NCBI RefSeq assembly: GCF_030269925.1
Contig: NC_085124.1
Coordinates: 8,060,001-8,124,000 of the forward strand
From: Bombyx mori
Taxonomy: Eukaryota > Arthropoda > Insecta > Lepidoptera > Bombycidae
Length of the DNA: 64,000 nt
Direction: 5' to 3'
Below, piece after piece: positions 43,973-54,555 of the stretch (position 1 is the first letter of the stretch; every line of letters begins with the position of its first letter). The position numbers were made by a program, and so were the translations under genes. The notes under the pieces are model-generated. The model did no database searches, had not been told where the DNA came from, and saw nothing but the letters and a program-made list of their open reading frames with translations.

Positions 43973-46900
43973 ATGGACACCTTAACGTGGTTATCGCTCG
44001 GGCTGCAACTGGCAGCGTTATGTTCTATAGTCGGAGCACTACTCTTGTACTTGCTCAGGAAAGTCAGGGTGGCGGAGGTTCTACCTGTGGACAGCGCAAA
44101 GACCGTACTTGTCACTTCTGTGGACACCGCACTTGGATTGCAGGCAAGAAAAAGTGTTTATTTTTCGTAATATTGATCACCGTGTCTTTTGAAGTCGTCG
44201 TGGCCTAAAGAATAAGACGCCCGGTGCATCTGTATCTAAGGATGCGACTGTGACAGTGTTCGAATCCCGTAGGTAGCTAAAAATTTTTCTAATAAAGTAC
44301 GAACTCAACAAATCCTACTCGCAAAAATTTTAATTTCCGTAATTACATTGTTGGTAGGTAGAATGCATTCTGAGCCCGCGCATGTAAGTACCACCACCCT
44401 ACATATTTCTGCCGTGAAGCAGTAATGCGTTTTGGCTTAAAGGGTGGGCCATCCGGTACTGTAAAACTGACATTTAAAAGTCATGTCTCAAGGTGGGTGA
44501 CGGCATTTCGTTGTTGATGTCTATGGGCACCAGTGACCATCTAAAACTAGGTCGACCCTGAGATTATCCACCTCTTTAAGCAATTATTACTATAAATAAA
44601 TTATACATACAATAAAAGTAATTATGCTGGTTTTAGGATTCAACATTCAAATATATTTATTACTTTTTAGTAATTATAGTGTGGCTTACAGAACAATTCG
44701 TAACTCTGGGGACTGAACAATTAAAATATAGTCTGCGATAATTGATCTTTTTGAAGCTTTGTTCGACATATCAGCCTGGTTTTTTTCATCCGATCCAATA
44801 ACTCTTGCCTTAGATACCTTCAGCTCTAACACTAGGAGCAGGCTGAGGAACCCCGGTAACCGTACTCGTCGAACTCGACAGAGGTTGACGTGTAACCTAA
44901 CTCATGCATCAGCCCGCTGAGTTTCTCGCCGGATCTTCTCAGGTCGCGATTCCGATCCGGTAGTAGATTCATTTGCGAAGAAATTGCTCTTGAGTTGTTA
45001 GGTATCCTTCGGAGGCGCTCGGGCAGCTGTTAGCAAATCCCACCCCTCCTGGTGAACCTGGAAAGGCCTCCGGGCCACAAGTAATCTTTCAATCATAAAA
45101 AAAAACTGGTTTTTCTTATATTGCAGATAGCAACATACCTTAGTGGTCGCGGGTGGCGAGTAATTGCTGGATGTCGGTCCGGAGGCCTTGGGGCTCGGCT
45201 CGCTGATTCCTGGCTGCAAGCTCACGTCGCGTCAACTTCTGAGAATGAGCCTCCTCCGAGACTTGTGACTCTTGACCTGGACGTTGCTAGAGAAGACATG
45301 TTGGAGGAAGCCGCGAGAGCTACGGCGCAGCATTTACCGGCTGGCGAGCACGGTACGCTCAAAAACGCTAATCGTTCTTTTCTCCTGTTTTTCAATCTAC
45401 ATCTTCTATCTATATTTATAAAAATTTTTTTTTTTTTTTTTTTTTTATTGCCTTTGTAGGCAGACGGGCACACGGCCCACCTGATGGTGAGTGGTTACCG
45501 TCGCCCATGGACTTCAGCAATGCCAGGGGCAGAGCCAAGCCGCTGCCTACCGCTTAATACTCTCCATAAGCCTCGTTTGAAGAAGGACATGTCATAGCGC
45601 TCGGGAAACACCGTGGAGGGGAGCTCATTCCATAGCCGGATGGTACGTGGCAAAAAAGATCTCTGGAAACGCACTGTGGATGACCGCAGTGGCTCCAGGT
45701 AGTATGGATGAACTCTACTCCGGTGGCGGGCGGTGCGATGGTAAAAACGAGATGCTGGTATCATCTCGAACAATTCCTCAGAGCACTCCCCATGGAACAT
45801 ACGGTACAAAATACAGAGGGAACCGAAGTCCCTCCGCAGACCCAGAGGCTCCAAACGATCCGAGAGAATGGGATTATCGACAATCCGAACGGCCCTCCTC
45901 TGTATGGAGTCAAATGGAAGAAGCTGGTATTTGGGAGCCCCGGCCCAGAGATGGGAGCAGTACTCCACGCGAGGCCGGACTTGTGCTTTATAAAGCAAAA
46001 GTCTTTGTCCAGGCGTGAAGTACCGCTTCGCTCTGTTGAGGACTCCCAGCATTTTGGACGCCAACTTGGCTTTGCCTTCCAAATGACTCCGAAACTGGAC
46101 ATCGCTCGAAATGTCGACCCCAAGTATCCCGATACTCTCGGAAGGTTGCAGGGATACTCCTTGGAATTGCGGCGCCATGACAAAGGGGTCCTTCTTCGCA
46201 GTGAACGCGCAAACCTGTGTCTTCAACGGGTTGAATTGAACTAAGTTCGATTCACCCCATTTGGAGACTCGCCCCAGAGAGTTCTCCACTTCAGACACAA
46301 GTTTTGATCGTCTCTCTTGCACCACGCTCCGAGAGAGACTCTGATGGCCGATATATCGCGCATCCCCCGTGCTATCATCTGCATAGCAATGCATGCCATC
46401 AATAGACAGCATGTCATTGATATACAGGATGAAAAGCGTGGGGGAGAGCACCGAACCTTGTGGAACGCCAGCGTTAATGGTCATGGTATCAGAACAGTCA
46501 CCGTCTACAACGACCGTGATGCTCCGCCCATCCAAAAAGCTAGCGATCCACTTGCAGAGACCCTCGGGGATTCCGTAAGATGGTAACTTCGATAGAAGTG
46601 CCCTATGCCAGACCCTGTCGAAGGCCTTCGCGATATCAAGGCTCACAGCAAGAGCCTCGCCCTTGCTCTCCAAGGCTTCAGCCCACCTGTGAGTAAGGTA
46701 TACAAGAAGATCGCCAGCTGAGCGACCGTGACGGAAACCGTACTGTCGGTCACTGATCAGCTGGCGATCTTCAAGATACTTCAGGAGTTGTGTATTTATA
46801 ATTCGCTCCATCACCTTGGAAAGCAAGGAAGTTATCGCGATAGGCCTGTAGCTCGATGGGTCCGACCGGTCACCCTTCTTGGGGATAGGGTGGACGTGGG

Positions 46901-49900
46901 CGGTCTTCCATGAAGACGGAACCCTGTTAGTGCAATAAGAGAGGCGATACAAACGCGTTAGCGCAGGTGTCAGCTCAGGGGCGCACGTTTTCAAAACCAC
47001 TGCGGGGATGCCGTCTGGCCCACTCGACTTATGGACGTCCAGGAGTCTGAGCTCCCGCCTGACTGCACACTGTGTGAAGCAGATTTCCGGCAGGGAGCTA
47101 TCACACCGGGGGATGTTCGGTGGTGTGGCACCCCCGTCGTCCACAGTCGAGTTCGAGGCGAAGAGTTTGACCAGAAGGTCAGCCTTCTCTTTCGCGCTGT
47201 GGGCCAGATTGTCATCGGACTTGCGCAGTGGTGGGAGACTAGACCTGCAGAAGTTTCCTTCTGCAGCTTTGGCGAGCGACCAAAAAGCACGGCTCCCGGA
47301 GGGATAGCTCTTCAATCGCTCGCCAACTCTAGCGACGTGCTCCGACTTCGCCTTGGCAATTACCTTCTTGTAGGACCTGGAAGCGGCGTTATATTTCCGC
47401 CTTTCCCCTGAGATGTTAGGATCCCGACGTCTCCTGGCATTATCCCATGCCACGTATGCGGACCGCTTGAGGTGTGCAGCATCCCTGCTGGCATTGTTAT
47501 ACCAGGGTCTGCTGCGACCCCCAACGGGCACTTCAGAGGAGGGAATAAACAATTCCATCCCCTGGAGCACCACGTCTTTAAGACGGTCCGCACAGACGTC
47601 AGGATCAGCAGAGGAAAAGCAGAACCGCCCCCATGGGTAGGATGCGTAAAATTCACGCAATCCATCCCAGTCTGCTGACATATACCGCCAAACTCTTCGA
47701 TACCTGGTCGTCGTTCGACGATCAGGACGAGAGAGTGGTACGGCAGCACGAATAAGGCAGTGATCAGACGATCCAAGCGGAGCGTCGACCACCACACTGT
47801 ATCCGGCCGGATCTGTGGTCAGCAGAAGGTCCAACAAAGAAGGCTCGTGCCCCTCGATATCTGGGACACGGGTGGGCTGTGTCACCAGCTGGGAGAAGCC
47901 GTAGGCCAAGGCGAAATCGTAGGCAGTCCGACCCGGGAGGTCAGTGGTTCTGGATCCCAACCACTCTTGGTGGTGAGCATTAAAGTCTCCAAGAACCACT
48001 ACCTCCGCAGATGGGTACTGCTCAAGCACGCGGTTAGTCCCCTCTTGCACATGCTCAAACAGAGCTGAACCTGCATCACTGCTGTGGGACCTGTACAGGC
48101 ACGCGTAGATTCGGCTACGGCCCCCGTGATCTACGCGCAGCCACAAGAGGGACAGGTCCCGTTGTTCGAGGCCCCGAAGACGGCGACAACAGACATCAGC
48201 CCGGACGAATACGCACACCCCGGCTTTACGCAGGAAGTTGTGCTCCAATACGTAGCCGGGGTATTCAAGGTATGAGGTATCATCCGGAGCAGATATCTGC
48301 GTCTCCGTTAAAAAAAGCAGGGCAGGCTGCGCCGTCTCAAGGTGGTGGTGTACGGCGTCAAGGTTGCTATGTAGGCCCCTGACATTGCTGAAATCCACAT
48401 TAAATGTGGAATGGGGGACCGCCTGTGAAACCCTTTTCTTTTTTTTTGTCGTCTTCATGATGTTTATGTTTTCGGAGAGTAGGATTAGGAGAGGTAGGAT
48501 GTTGGAGGTGAGATCGAGGCAACACCTGAATGAAGCGCGGAACATAGTACGTGCTCGACCACGGGTTGCGTGAGAGACTGACGCAGGGCATGGAAGGGCC
48601 CCCAGTCCACTCTGCGTGCGATCGCCGGGATCCACTCCGGTCTCCGACTCCGGCACGACGACCGCACGGCAGGATTTTACACCGGTTGGCGGGACAGCTT
48701 CCCGGGGCGGAGTTTAGTAGAGACACCCGGGTTCAGGTCCCCTACTGACCGGCGGGCGGCAGCGGGTACCGTTTCACTGGGTCTCCCTATACCCCCGTCA
48801 AACAATCACGCCCCGTGAGTTCGCACGCACGTCTGCTCCGCAAGTTCCAGGCGTCACCAAGACTCAACCCCAACAAGGAAGGGGAAAGGGAAGGGATAGA
48901 ACTGGCTCTCCAACCCACACGCCGGAACACAGCTAGGCTATTTGGCGGCGGACTCTAGTTGGAGGGTGGTCGCCAGCCAGTCGGACTAGGTCCTACCACC
49001 GGTTATGTTTTCGGCTCCCGTTTAGCACCACCCAGGGGTCACTTGTAGGGAATCGCGGGTTAAACCTACGGAAGCGGGAAGCACCAACCCCCAAATGAAT
49101 TGCTGTTCGTTAGTCTCGCTAAAACTCGAGAACTACTGGACCGATTTGGCTAGTTTTGGTCTTAAATTATTTGTGGAAGTCCAGAGAAGGTTTAAATAGT
49201 AGATAAATATGAAAATGCTCGGAATTAAATAAAAATAACAATTTTGTCTTTCTTTTGATGTGTCCCACGTCGGTCTTTTATTTATCGATTGAGGCACTAC
49301 GAAGTCTGCCAGGTCGGCTAGTAAATAAATAAAAACCTTTAGATTCCCAAAAACAATATTGCATAAGGTGGTTGACGATTTTGGTAACGATTTCTTTTTA
49401 AACAAAAAACTTCAATAAATATCGATAGAATTGTAAATAGTCTTAAAGGTAATCGAAAAAAAATTACTTTAAACCCTGTTGACGAAACGTAAAAAATGCA
49501 CTGCCCGGGAATCGAACCCGGGTCGCAAGAATGGGAATCTTGCATGATACCACTACACCAGCAGTGCTCATAGTGAATAGCTGAATATTTGGTATATATT
49601 CTGTTTAATGAAGTTTACTTTTTTTTAATTATGAAAATTTCGGTATGTATTTATTTCCGGTAGTGATAAGACAAGAGATAATCATAGTTAGAGGCCCTTC
49701 AACATGTAACGTTTATTATTTACTCATATATGTCAAATGAATTATATTGACTAATTTAATGAATTTAATATTTAAAAAAAAAGAAAGATCCGTTGGGAAA
49801 ATAGGAGAAAAGGCTGTGCCTTTGTCTATTTATTTATACATATACTGTTATTCAATGCAACTCTTTTACAAAATAAATATAATAAAATCATAATAAAAAA

Positions 49901-52900
49901 ATATATATTACGAATACATACCTAATAATGTAAAAATAGTAAAACCTTCAAGTAGAAAACTGTTTTAACGAACCAACCCGTTACGCCATCTGTTGGTAAA
50001 TCTTGTAGGAATCTTTGTTGCGAGAAAACTATAGCTTCGCTACGTAGGTAGTGATTCTACATTTACTTGCTTGCTTACATACATTTGATTGACAGAGGGC
50101 GAACATTTGATTACCGTAACTTAAACTCTGTTTTTAACCTGCTTGAAATAAGAAAGAAAACTCAAGTGTAGAAGAATAACTTAGGAAAATTGAGCGTGTT
50201 TTTCTAGATTTATTCACAGAACACTTAGGCATGGTATCAGTAGCTATAAATATTTTATGAACAGATATGAGTAGAAGGGTTATTTTGATAATATGTTGAA
50301 AAGCACCCCACGCTTTTTTACAATTTTTTTTTTTTCTTAGACTATTTTTAATTCCACTTTGTTAAAATTTTGTTTTCTATTTTTTAGTTGGATTTTCTAT
50401 AAAAGCGTATTTTGTTAGTTTTTTTAAACTATTATTTATTTTGATTTTGACTGCGTGATTCAATCAACCGGAAGACTCAGACCTAGACCTTATGTCCCAA
50501 GGTGGGTGGCGACATTCACCCTGTGATGTCTACGAGCTTCTTAACCACTTAATTATAACAGGGGGACCTGCGTTCATTCACCCGGTTACGCAAAAATAAT
50601 AGTTTAATAATCATCAAAAGTCTCCGAATTTTAAATGACAAATGTTATCAACATAGGTCACTGATTTCATAATAACTGTCTATATATAGATCTTAGTTTA
50701 TTATTTCAACTATTAATAATAAGCTTGAGGGAAGTCCGTATAGAGTCCCTTTTTTATTTCGCGAGAAAATCGTGTTTTTGGATCACTCGTAATTAACACC
50801 ACAGTTGAAACAATAGGAGTTTTATTGCTGCAGCGGCTTACACAGTTCTAAGTTATACACATTTTTTTTTGTCTTATGTATTTCTGGCGGTAAAAAGGTC
50901 CCGTGTCACAGACTATCTTCGTTTTTTCCACCTCTCGTGCGTTCCGGCTTACGCATCATAAAAAGGTGCGTTCTTAAACGCCACAACCTATTTATTGATT
51001 GTACAGTTAAATAATTTACTAAGTTCGATATCATCGTCCTTAGGTATTTGGGCTGTAATCAACACGGCTGGTAGCAGCGGACGAGGTGGTGCGTCTTGTT
51101 GGGAGAGCGCACTTCGGGGCAACGTACTTGGAGCACTCCGCGTCGCGCGCACCTTCTCCCCACTATTGGCGGCTGCTGCAGCTGATCACCCTTATGCCGG
51201 ACGACTTTTTTACATAGGTAATCCTTTTTTTTAAACCTACCTATGCTGATAGCCTTGAGAGGCATCTCAGCTTCGCCCTAACACGTAGGTGAGCTCACGG
51301 GGCTCAAACCGGAGTGTTGCTAACACTGGCCCTAGCAAGAGCAGTGCTTCGCAGAATCTACCACCGGATTGGAAGCGCGACCCACTGAGAAGATCCGGCG
51401 AGAAACTCAATGGGCTGTGTCTGTGGGTTAAAACCCTTGATGGGGTAATCCTTGATGGATACACTGTGTATGTATTTACTTGCATCTACTTTAGTTGATA
51501 ATTCAATTAGATTACAAAGCTCTCGCCGGATCTTCTCAGCGGGTTGCGATTCCGATCCGGTAGTAAATTCATTCGCGAAGCAGCTAAGTACTCTTGAGTT
51601 GCTAGGTCGCCTTTGGAGGCGCTCGGGTAGCTGTTAGCAAATCCCACCCCTCCTGGCTGAGCCCTCGCTCGCCCACCTGCCCTGGTAAAACTGGAAAGGT
51701 CTCTGGGCCACCAGTAATCTCTCAATAATAAAAAAAAGATTACAAATCCTATACCATCTGGTAATGACTTCAATTTCAATCCTAATTGTAAAGCAACTTG
51801 GGTTTGTAAGGCACTATGCACTTTTTTTATTGCTTAGTTGGGTGGAAGAGCTCACAGTCAGCCTGGTGTTAAGTGATTATTGGAGCCCATAAACATATAT
51901 AACGTAAATGCGCCACCCACCTTGAGATATAAGTTCTAAGGTCTCAAGTATAGTTACAACGGCTGCCCCACCCTTCAAACCGAAACGCATTACTGCTTCA
52001 CGGCAGAAATAGGCAGGATGATGGTACCTACCCGTGCGGACTCACAAGAGGTCCTACCACCAGTAATTACGCAAATTTACGCAAATTATACTATCGTAAT
52101 TTTGCGGGTTTGATTTTTATTACACGATGTTATTCCTTCACCGTGTAAGTTAATCGTGAACATTTGTTACAAGATAATGGATTACGTCATTGCAAATTGT
52201 TACAAACATGATGCAAGTTATTTTGTCCTTCTTTCGCAGTTAAGGTTTATAGTGTTTTAATTAGGTTTGACATCGGACACGGCGTGCGAGAGTCTAGCCC
52301 GGACCGAGGCTGAGAACGGTGAAGGCAGTGCGGGCGCCGCGGCGGTGCGTTGGGGGACATGGGGCGCCGCACGCGCACTGCGCGCCAGTCTTCGGTCAAG
52401 GCGTCTGAACGTAGTGCTACTACACGCACCGGATCTGTCTGCTGCCGAGATATACGCTCCACCGGCGCAATTGCAACCGCCCAGTCAACCGGTCAGGTAC
52501 AAAGATATATAGATATATTGCAAAACTTCCTTATTTCTGTTAGCAATAAATAATTGCAATCGAAATATAAGTGAAGTTACATACGCAATATAGTCTTCTT
52601 TCTTCTTTTTTCTCCACCTCAACCTAGTAGGTGAGGTCAGCACAGCGAATTTTTCTATTCCATTCTCGTTTATCAGCCGTCATCTCAACACTCACTCCTC
52701 TCTGTCTCATATCATCATTCACACACTCCATACATGTCTTCTTCGGTCGTCATCTTCCCCCTCTACCTTGCACTGCCATTTCCATACATCTCCTAGTCAC
52801 ATGCATGCACACTGTACGTAATGTAATACAAAAAAAAAGTAACGCACAGACATAGGTTCCAGGCTATTTTCACTACAGATTGTAAGGTTAGCTAAAAAGT

Positions 52901-53299
52901 CTGAATAGTATTAATTGTATAGAACTGAAGTCAAGTAGCAAGATCTATCCGAACACTTATTTATTCTGTCAAATTAGCTTATAATTTTTTTATGTTTTTC
53001 ACAAAGGACATATACTATAGCCGTGTTTGCGCGTCTCTCAATAAAACAATTTACAGTTATTTCGTACAATTTCCAGCCGCCCTGATACGCCGAATTCGGA
53101 CGTTAGTGCATCGACAGCATACTGCGCGGTGACGATGCCCGGCGAAGCAGCCGAATACAGCGCGAAAGTTCTGCCAACGTGCGCTCTCAAAGTATTGGAG
53201 GAAGCTTTAATCGCACCGTCTCCACGCGATTCGTACTATCTCAAAGTAAAACAGGACTCGTGGTTCACGAGAATGCCCTCGCTCAGGGTTGTCCCTTAA
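43973..53299 (+). CDS. short-chain dehydrogenase/reductase-like protein, 5 coding exons, 341 aa
   Basis: Coding exons 43973-44143, 45127-45352, 51044-51217, 52265-52496 and 53077-53299 close in phase (0, 1, 1, 2). A 5' UTR splice acceptor (tttcag) ends at 43937, so a non-coding exon lies upstream. Residues 8-29 form an N-terminal membrane segment followed by basic residues. VTSVDTALG (47-55) sits where SDRs carry TGxxxGxG. GRGWRVIAGCR follows as the second Rossmann strand. INTAG (138-142) matches the NNAG motif. The YxxxK helix should fall near 215-219 but reads AAAVR, followed by a conserved-looking ALRASLRSRRLNVVLLHAP. The length and layout resemble the SDR9C/17-beta-HSD2-like group. The nucleotide-binding and catalytic motifs are degenerate, so it may be a pseudoenzyme. 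Intron 1 starts with GC. Fold assignment is confident; substrate unknown. Confidence 0.85.
44191..44580 (+). mobile_element. Bm1-type SINE in intron 1 of the SDR-like gene
   Basis: tRNA head gaagtcgtcgtggcctaaag and B-box-like gtgttcgaatccc, then a diverged body ending gattatccacctctttaag. An older copy than most in the window. Confidence 0.88.
44860..45106 (+). repeat. repeat family X variant in intron 1
   Basis: gtactcgtcgaactcgacag, gctgagtttctcgccggatc, then a variant right half (ggcgctcgggcagctgttag, ggcctccgggccacaagtaa) and an A run. Ends only about 20 bp before exon 2. The same variant is at 51516-51737. Confidence 0.85.
45402..45424 (+). mobile_element. Helitron-like element, 5' piece (split by LINE copy 2)
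   Basis: tcttctatctatatttataa: the start of the element that resumes at 49093 as aaatgaattgctgttcgtt. Joining the flanks gives the same start as the copy at 9950. Confidence 0.7.
45425..49092 (-). mobile_element. Jockey/CR1-group LINE, copy 2, full length, in intron 2
   Basis: Poly(A) read as a T run (45425-45446), 3' UTR, intact long frame, and about 440 bp of GC-rich 5' region from 48657 to about 49092, where the sequence switches to Helitron-like DNA. The 5' region begins (reverse) ttgggggttggtgcttcccg-like. No ORF1 is seen in it. The direct repeat at the ends is at most a few A/T bases. It lies antisense to the SDR-like gene. Confidence 0.93.
45495..48545 (-). CDS. LINE endonuclease/reverse transcriptase, copy 2
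   Basis: Same protein as copy 1 (159-3209): APE-type endonuclease with TET, GDFNA and SSDH, then RT with DIAKAFDR, GVPQGSVLSP and YADD. The open frame begins at the GTG at 48656; the first ATG gives 48545, about 1016 aa. Comparison of the two proteins shows one difference, the penultimate residue (R here, Q in copy 1). At least one further base differs silently (near 45850, GAG versus GAA in copy 1). All catalytic motifs are intact and there is no stop or frameshift. An in-frame TAA lies shortly upstream of 48656, so the frame is not fused to an ORF1. Confidence 0.93.
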   Translation of the reverse strand: MFRASFRCCLDLTSNILPLLILLSENINIMKTTKKKKRVSQAVPHSTFNVDFSNVRGLHSNLDAVHHHLETAQPALLFLTETQISAPDDTSYLEYPGYVLEHNFLRKAGVCVFVRADVCCRRLRGLEQRDLSLLWLRVDHGGRSRIYACLYRSHSSDAGSALFEHVQEGTNRVLEQYPSAEVVVLGDFNAHHQEWLGSRTTDLPGRTAYDFALAYGFSQLVTQPTRVPDIEGHEPSLLDLLLTTDPAGYSVVVDAPLGSSDHCLIRAAVPLSRPDRRTTTRYRRVWRYMSADWDGLREFYASYPWGRFCFSSADPDVCADRLKDVVLQGMELFIPSSEVPVGGRSRPWYNNASRDAAHLKRSAYVAWDNARRRRDPNISGERRKYNAASRSYKKVIAKAKSEHVARVGERLKSYPSGSRAFWSLAKAAEGNFCRSSLPPLRKSDDNLAHSAKEKADLLVKLFASNSTVDDGGATPPNIPRCDSSLPEICFTQCAVRRELRLLDVHKSSGPDGIPAVVLKTCAPELTPALTRLYRLSYCTNRVPSSWKTAHVHPIPKKGDRSDPSSYRPIAITSLLSKVMERIINTQLLKYLEDRQLISDRQYGFRHGRSAGDLLVYLTHRWAEALESKGEALAVSLDIAKAFDRVWHRALLSKLPSYGIPEGLCKWIASFLDGRSITVVVDGDCSDTMTINAGVPQGSVLSPTLFILYINDMLSIDGMHCYADDSTGDARYIGHQSLSRSVVQERRSKLVSEVENSLGRVSKWGESNLVQFNPLKTQVCAFTAKKDPFVMAPQFQGVSLQPSESIGILGVDISSDVQFRSHLEGKAKLASKMLGVLNRAKRYFTPGQRLLLYKAQVRPRVEYCSHLWAGAPKYQLLPFDSIQRRAVRIVDNPILSDRLEPLGLRRDFGSLCILYRMFHGECSEELFEMIPASRFYHRTARHRSRVHPYYLEPLRSSTVRFQRSFLPRTIRLWNELPSTVFPERYDMSFFKRGLWRVLSGRQRLGSAPGIAEVHGRR
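49093..49322 (+). mobile_element. Helitron-like element, 3' piece (split by LINE copy 2)
   Basis: aaatgaattgctgttcgtta to tctgccaggtcggctagt; ends CTAGT. Continues the 5' piece at 45402-45424. Confidence 0.7.
49497..49567 (-). tRNA. tRNA-Gly(CCC)
   Basis: 71 nt. The reverse strand reads GCACTGCTGGTGTAGTGGTA (acceptor stem and A box). The anticodon arm is CAAGA-TTCCCAT-TCTTG with anticodon CCC. A TPsiC arm with GGTTCGATTCC follows, then CCGGGCAGTGC and discriminator A. All stems pair (acceptor GCACTGC/GCAGTGC). It matches the eukaryotic tRNA-Gly-CCC pattern closely. It lies in intron 2 of the SDR-like gene on the opposite strand, with T runs on its 3' side (minus strand). Confidence 0.95.
49568..50486. 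other. Intron 2 sequence, no recognisable feature
   Basis: AT-rich intronic DNA upstream of the tRNA gene; no coding frame. Confidence 0.45.
50487..50585 (+). mobile_element. Bm1-type SINE 3' fragment in intron 2
   Basis: tatgtcccaaggtgggtggc to a diverged tail near cgttcattcacccggtta. Confidence 0.75.
51234..51424 (-). repeat. repeat family X in intron 3
   Basis: Reverse copy: gatagccttgagaggcatct, ctcaaaccggagtgttgcta, gcagtgcttcgcagaatcta, agatccggcgagaaactcaa. It starts only about 17 bp after exon 3. Confidence 0.88.
51516..51737 (+). repeat. repeat family X variant in intron 3
   Basis: ctctcgccggatcttctcag, gcgctcgggtagctgttagc, ctctgggccaccagtaatct, then an A run. Same variant as 44860-45106, opposite in orientation to its neighbour at 51234-51424. 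Confidence 0.85.
51822..52168 (-). mobile_element. Bm1-type SINE in intron 3, tRNA head lost
   Basis: T run, attgcttagttgggtggaag, complete body, gtcctaccaccagtaattac, and the tgcgggtttgatttttatta segment, ending taatcgtgaacatttgtta. A short tandem gcaaatttacgcaaatta lies at 52070-52085. Confidence 0.92.
52590..52835. repeat. possible dispersed repeat in intron 4
   Basis: Pyrimidine-rich stretch with aacctagtaggtgaggtcag, cattctcgtttatcagccgt and tcttcttcggtcgtcatctt. These words recall a common silkworm repeat. There is no second copy in the window, so support is weak. Confidence 0.4.
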
Positions 53300-54376
53300 A
53301 TTCGGAGGGATTTAAATTTCGCTGCCAAATTTAATTGAAAATAACTTTATTTTACATTAATTAACAATGAAACATCGAAATTTTCCCATCACTTTAAAAA
53401 ACAATCTTTACCAAATTTGCACCGTTCTATTTATAAAATATTTTGCACGGCAAATAAACTGTGGCTTTTTTTAATAAAACAGCTAAATTTATTTTGTGAA
53501 ATAATCAAAGGTTACATATAATTAATTACCTGCTGAAGGTGGAGGATACCAAATATTCATAAAAAAAACTTTGGTGCTTTATTATCATTTCATTATTATC
53601 GTTTTGTCAGTTTTCATAGTTACATCACTAAAATAAATAAATGACGATCGCATTGCTGTAATTACAATCATTTAATATTAGCTTAGAATTAATAAGATTT
53701 TCGATTAATTTTTATGTATCTACGACCTGCTAATCCCCTAAAATCGACTGCACGGGATAGTGGATGCGTTGTGCCAATTATTAAGTTGTTTTTTTAATCA
53801 AACAACGCCGCGATGGACTTTTCTATCAAACTGCAAATTACATTTGAAACATTGTAATTATTTCGAAACAGTCGAGAGAATTGTAAATACATCAAGCTCA
53901 CGTTGTGCCAACGATTTGGAACGAATTATAGTTAAGCAATGAATTTATACACATAATAAAAAAGGGATATCCCCTCTAAGCACTAATACAGATAGGATTA
54001 GTGAAGAAGCGAATATTTCCCAAATTCTGTTCAATATCTAGACATTATTTATATCCGGTTAATAGCCGATAGTAATATCCACTTTTTCTTTATTGTGACT
54101 TATGCGTTGGAGACAACACTCATGTAAATATTAGTTTTTGTGTTGTATATTAAACGAGTAATATTTTGATTGTTGTTTTAATTCAGTGTACTGTACTTCA
54201 TCTGTAAACTTACCTCTCAAAATGTATTGTAACTCCTACAACTATTGATAAAGACATAATGGCAGCCACTGATTCCGTAAAATGGGGTGTGCTGTTTATA
54301 AAAGATAAGTTCAATGAATCCTTCAGTGTGCCTTAGTGCGAGTTTTTTAACGTTCTCTATATCTTTTTTTTTCTTT
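53300..54376. other. 3' flank of the SDR-like gene
   Basis: Presumably contains the 3' UTR. Candidate AATAAA signals include 53452 and 53476, but none can be chosen. No other feature is seen. Confidence 0.45.
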
Positions 54377-54555
54377 TCCTACCTATGCTGTTAGCTTGAG
54401 AGGCTATTTCAGCGTAACCTTAACTAGTAGGTGAGCTCACGGGGCTCAAACCGGAGTGATGCTAACACTGACCCCTGCAAGAGCAGTGCTTCACAGAATC
54501 TACCACTGGATCGGAAACGCGACCCACTAAGAAGATCCGGCGAGAAACTCAGTGC
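54377..54555 (-). repeat. repeat family X
   Basis: Reverse copy from cctacctatgctgttagctt through ctcaaaccggagtgatgcta to agatccggcgagaaactcag. Confidence 0.88.
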
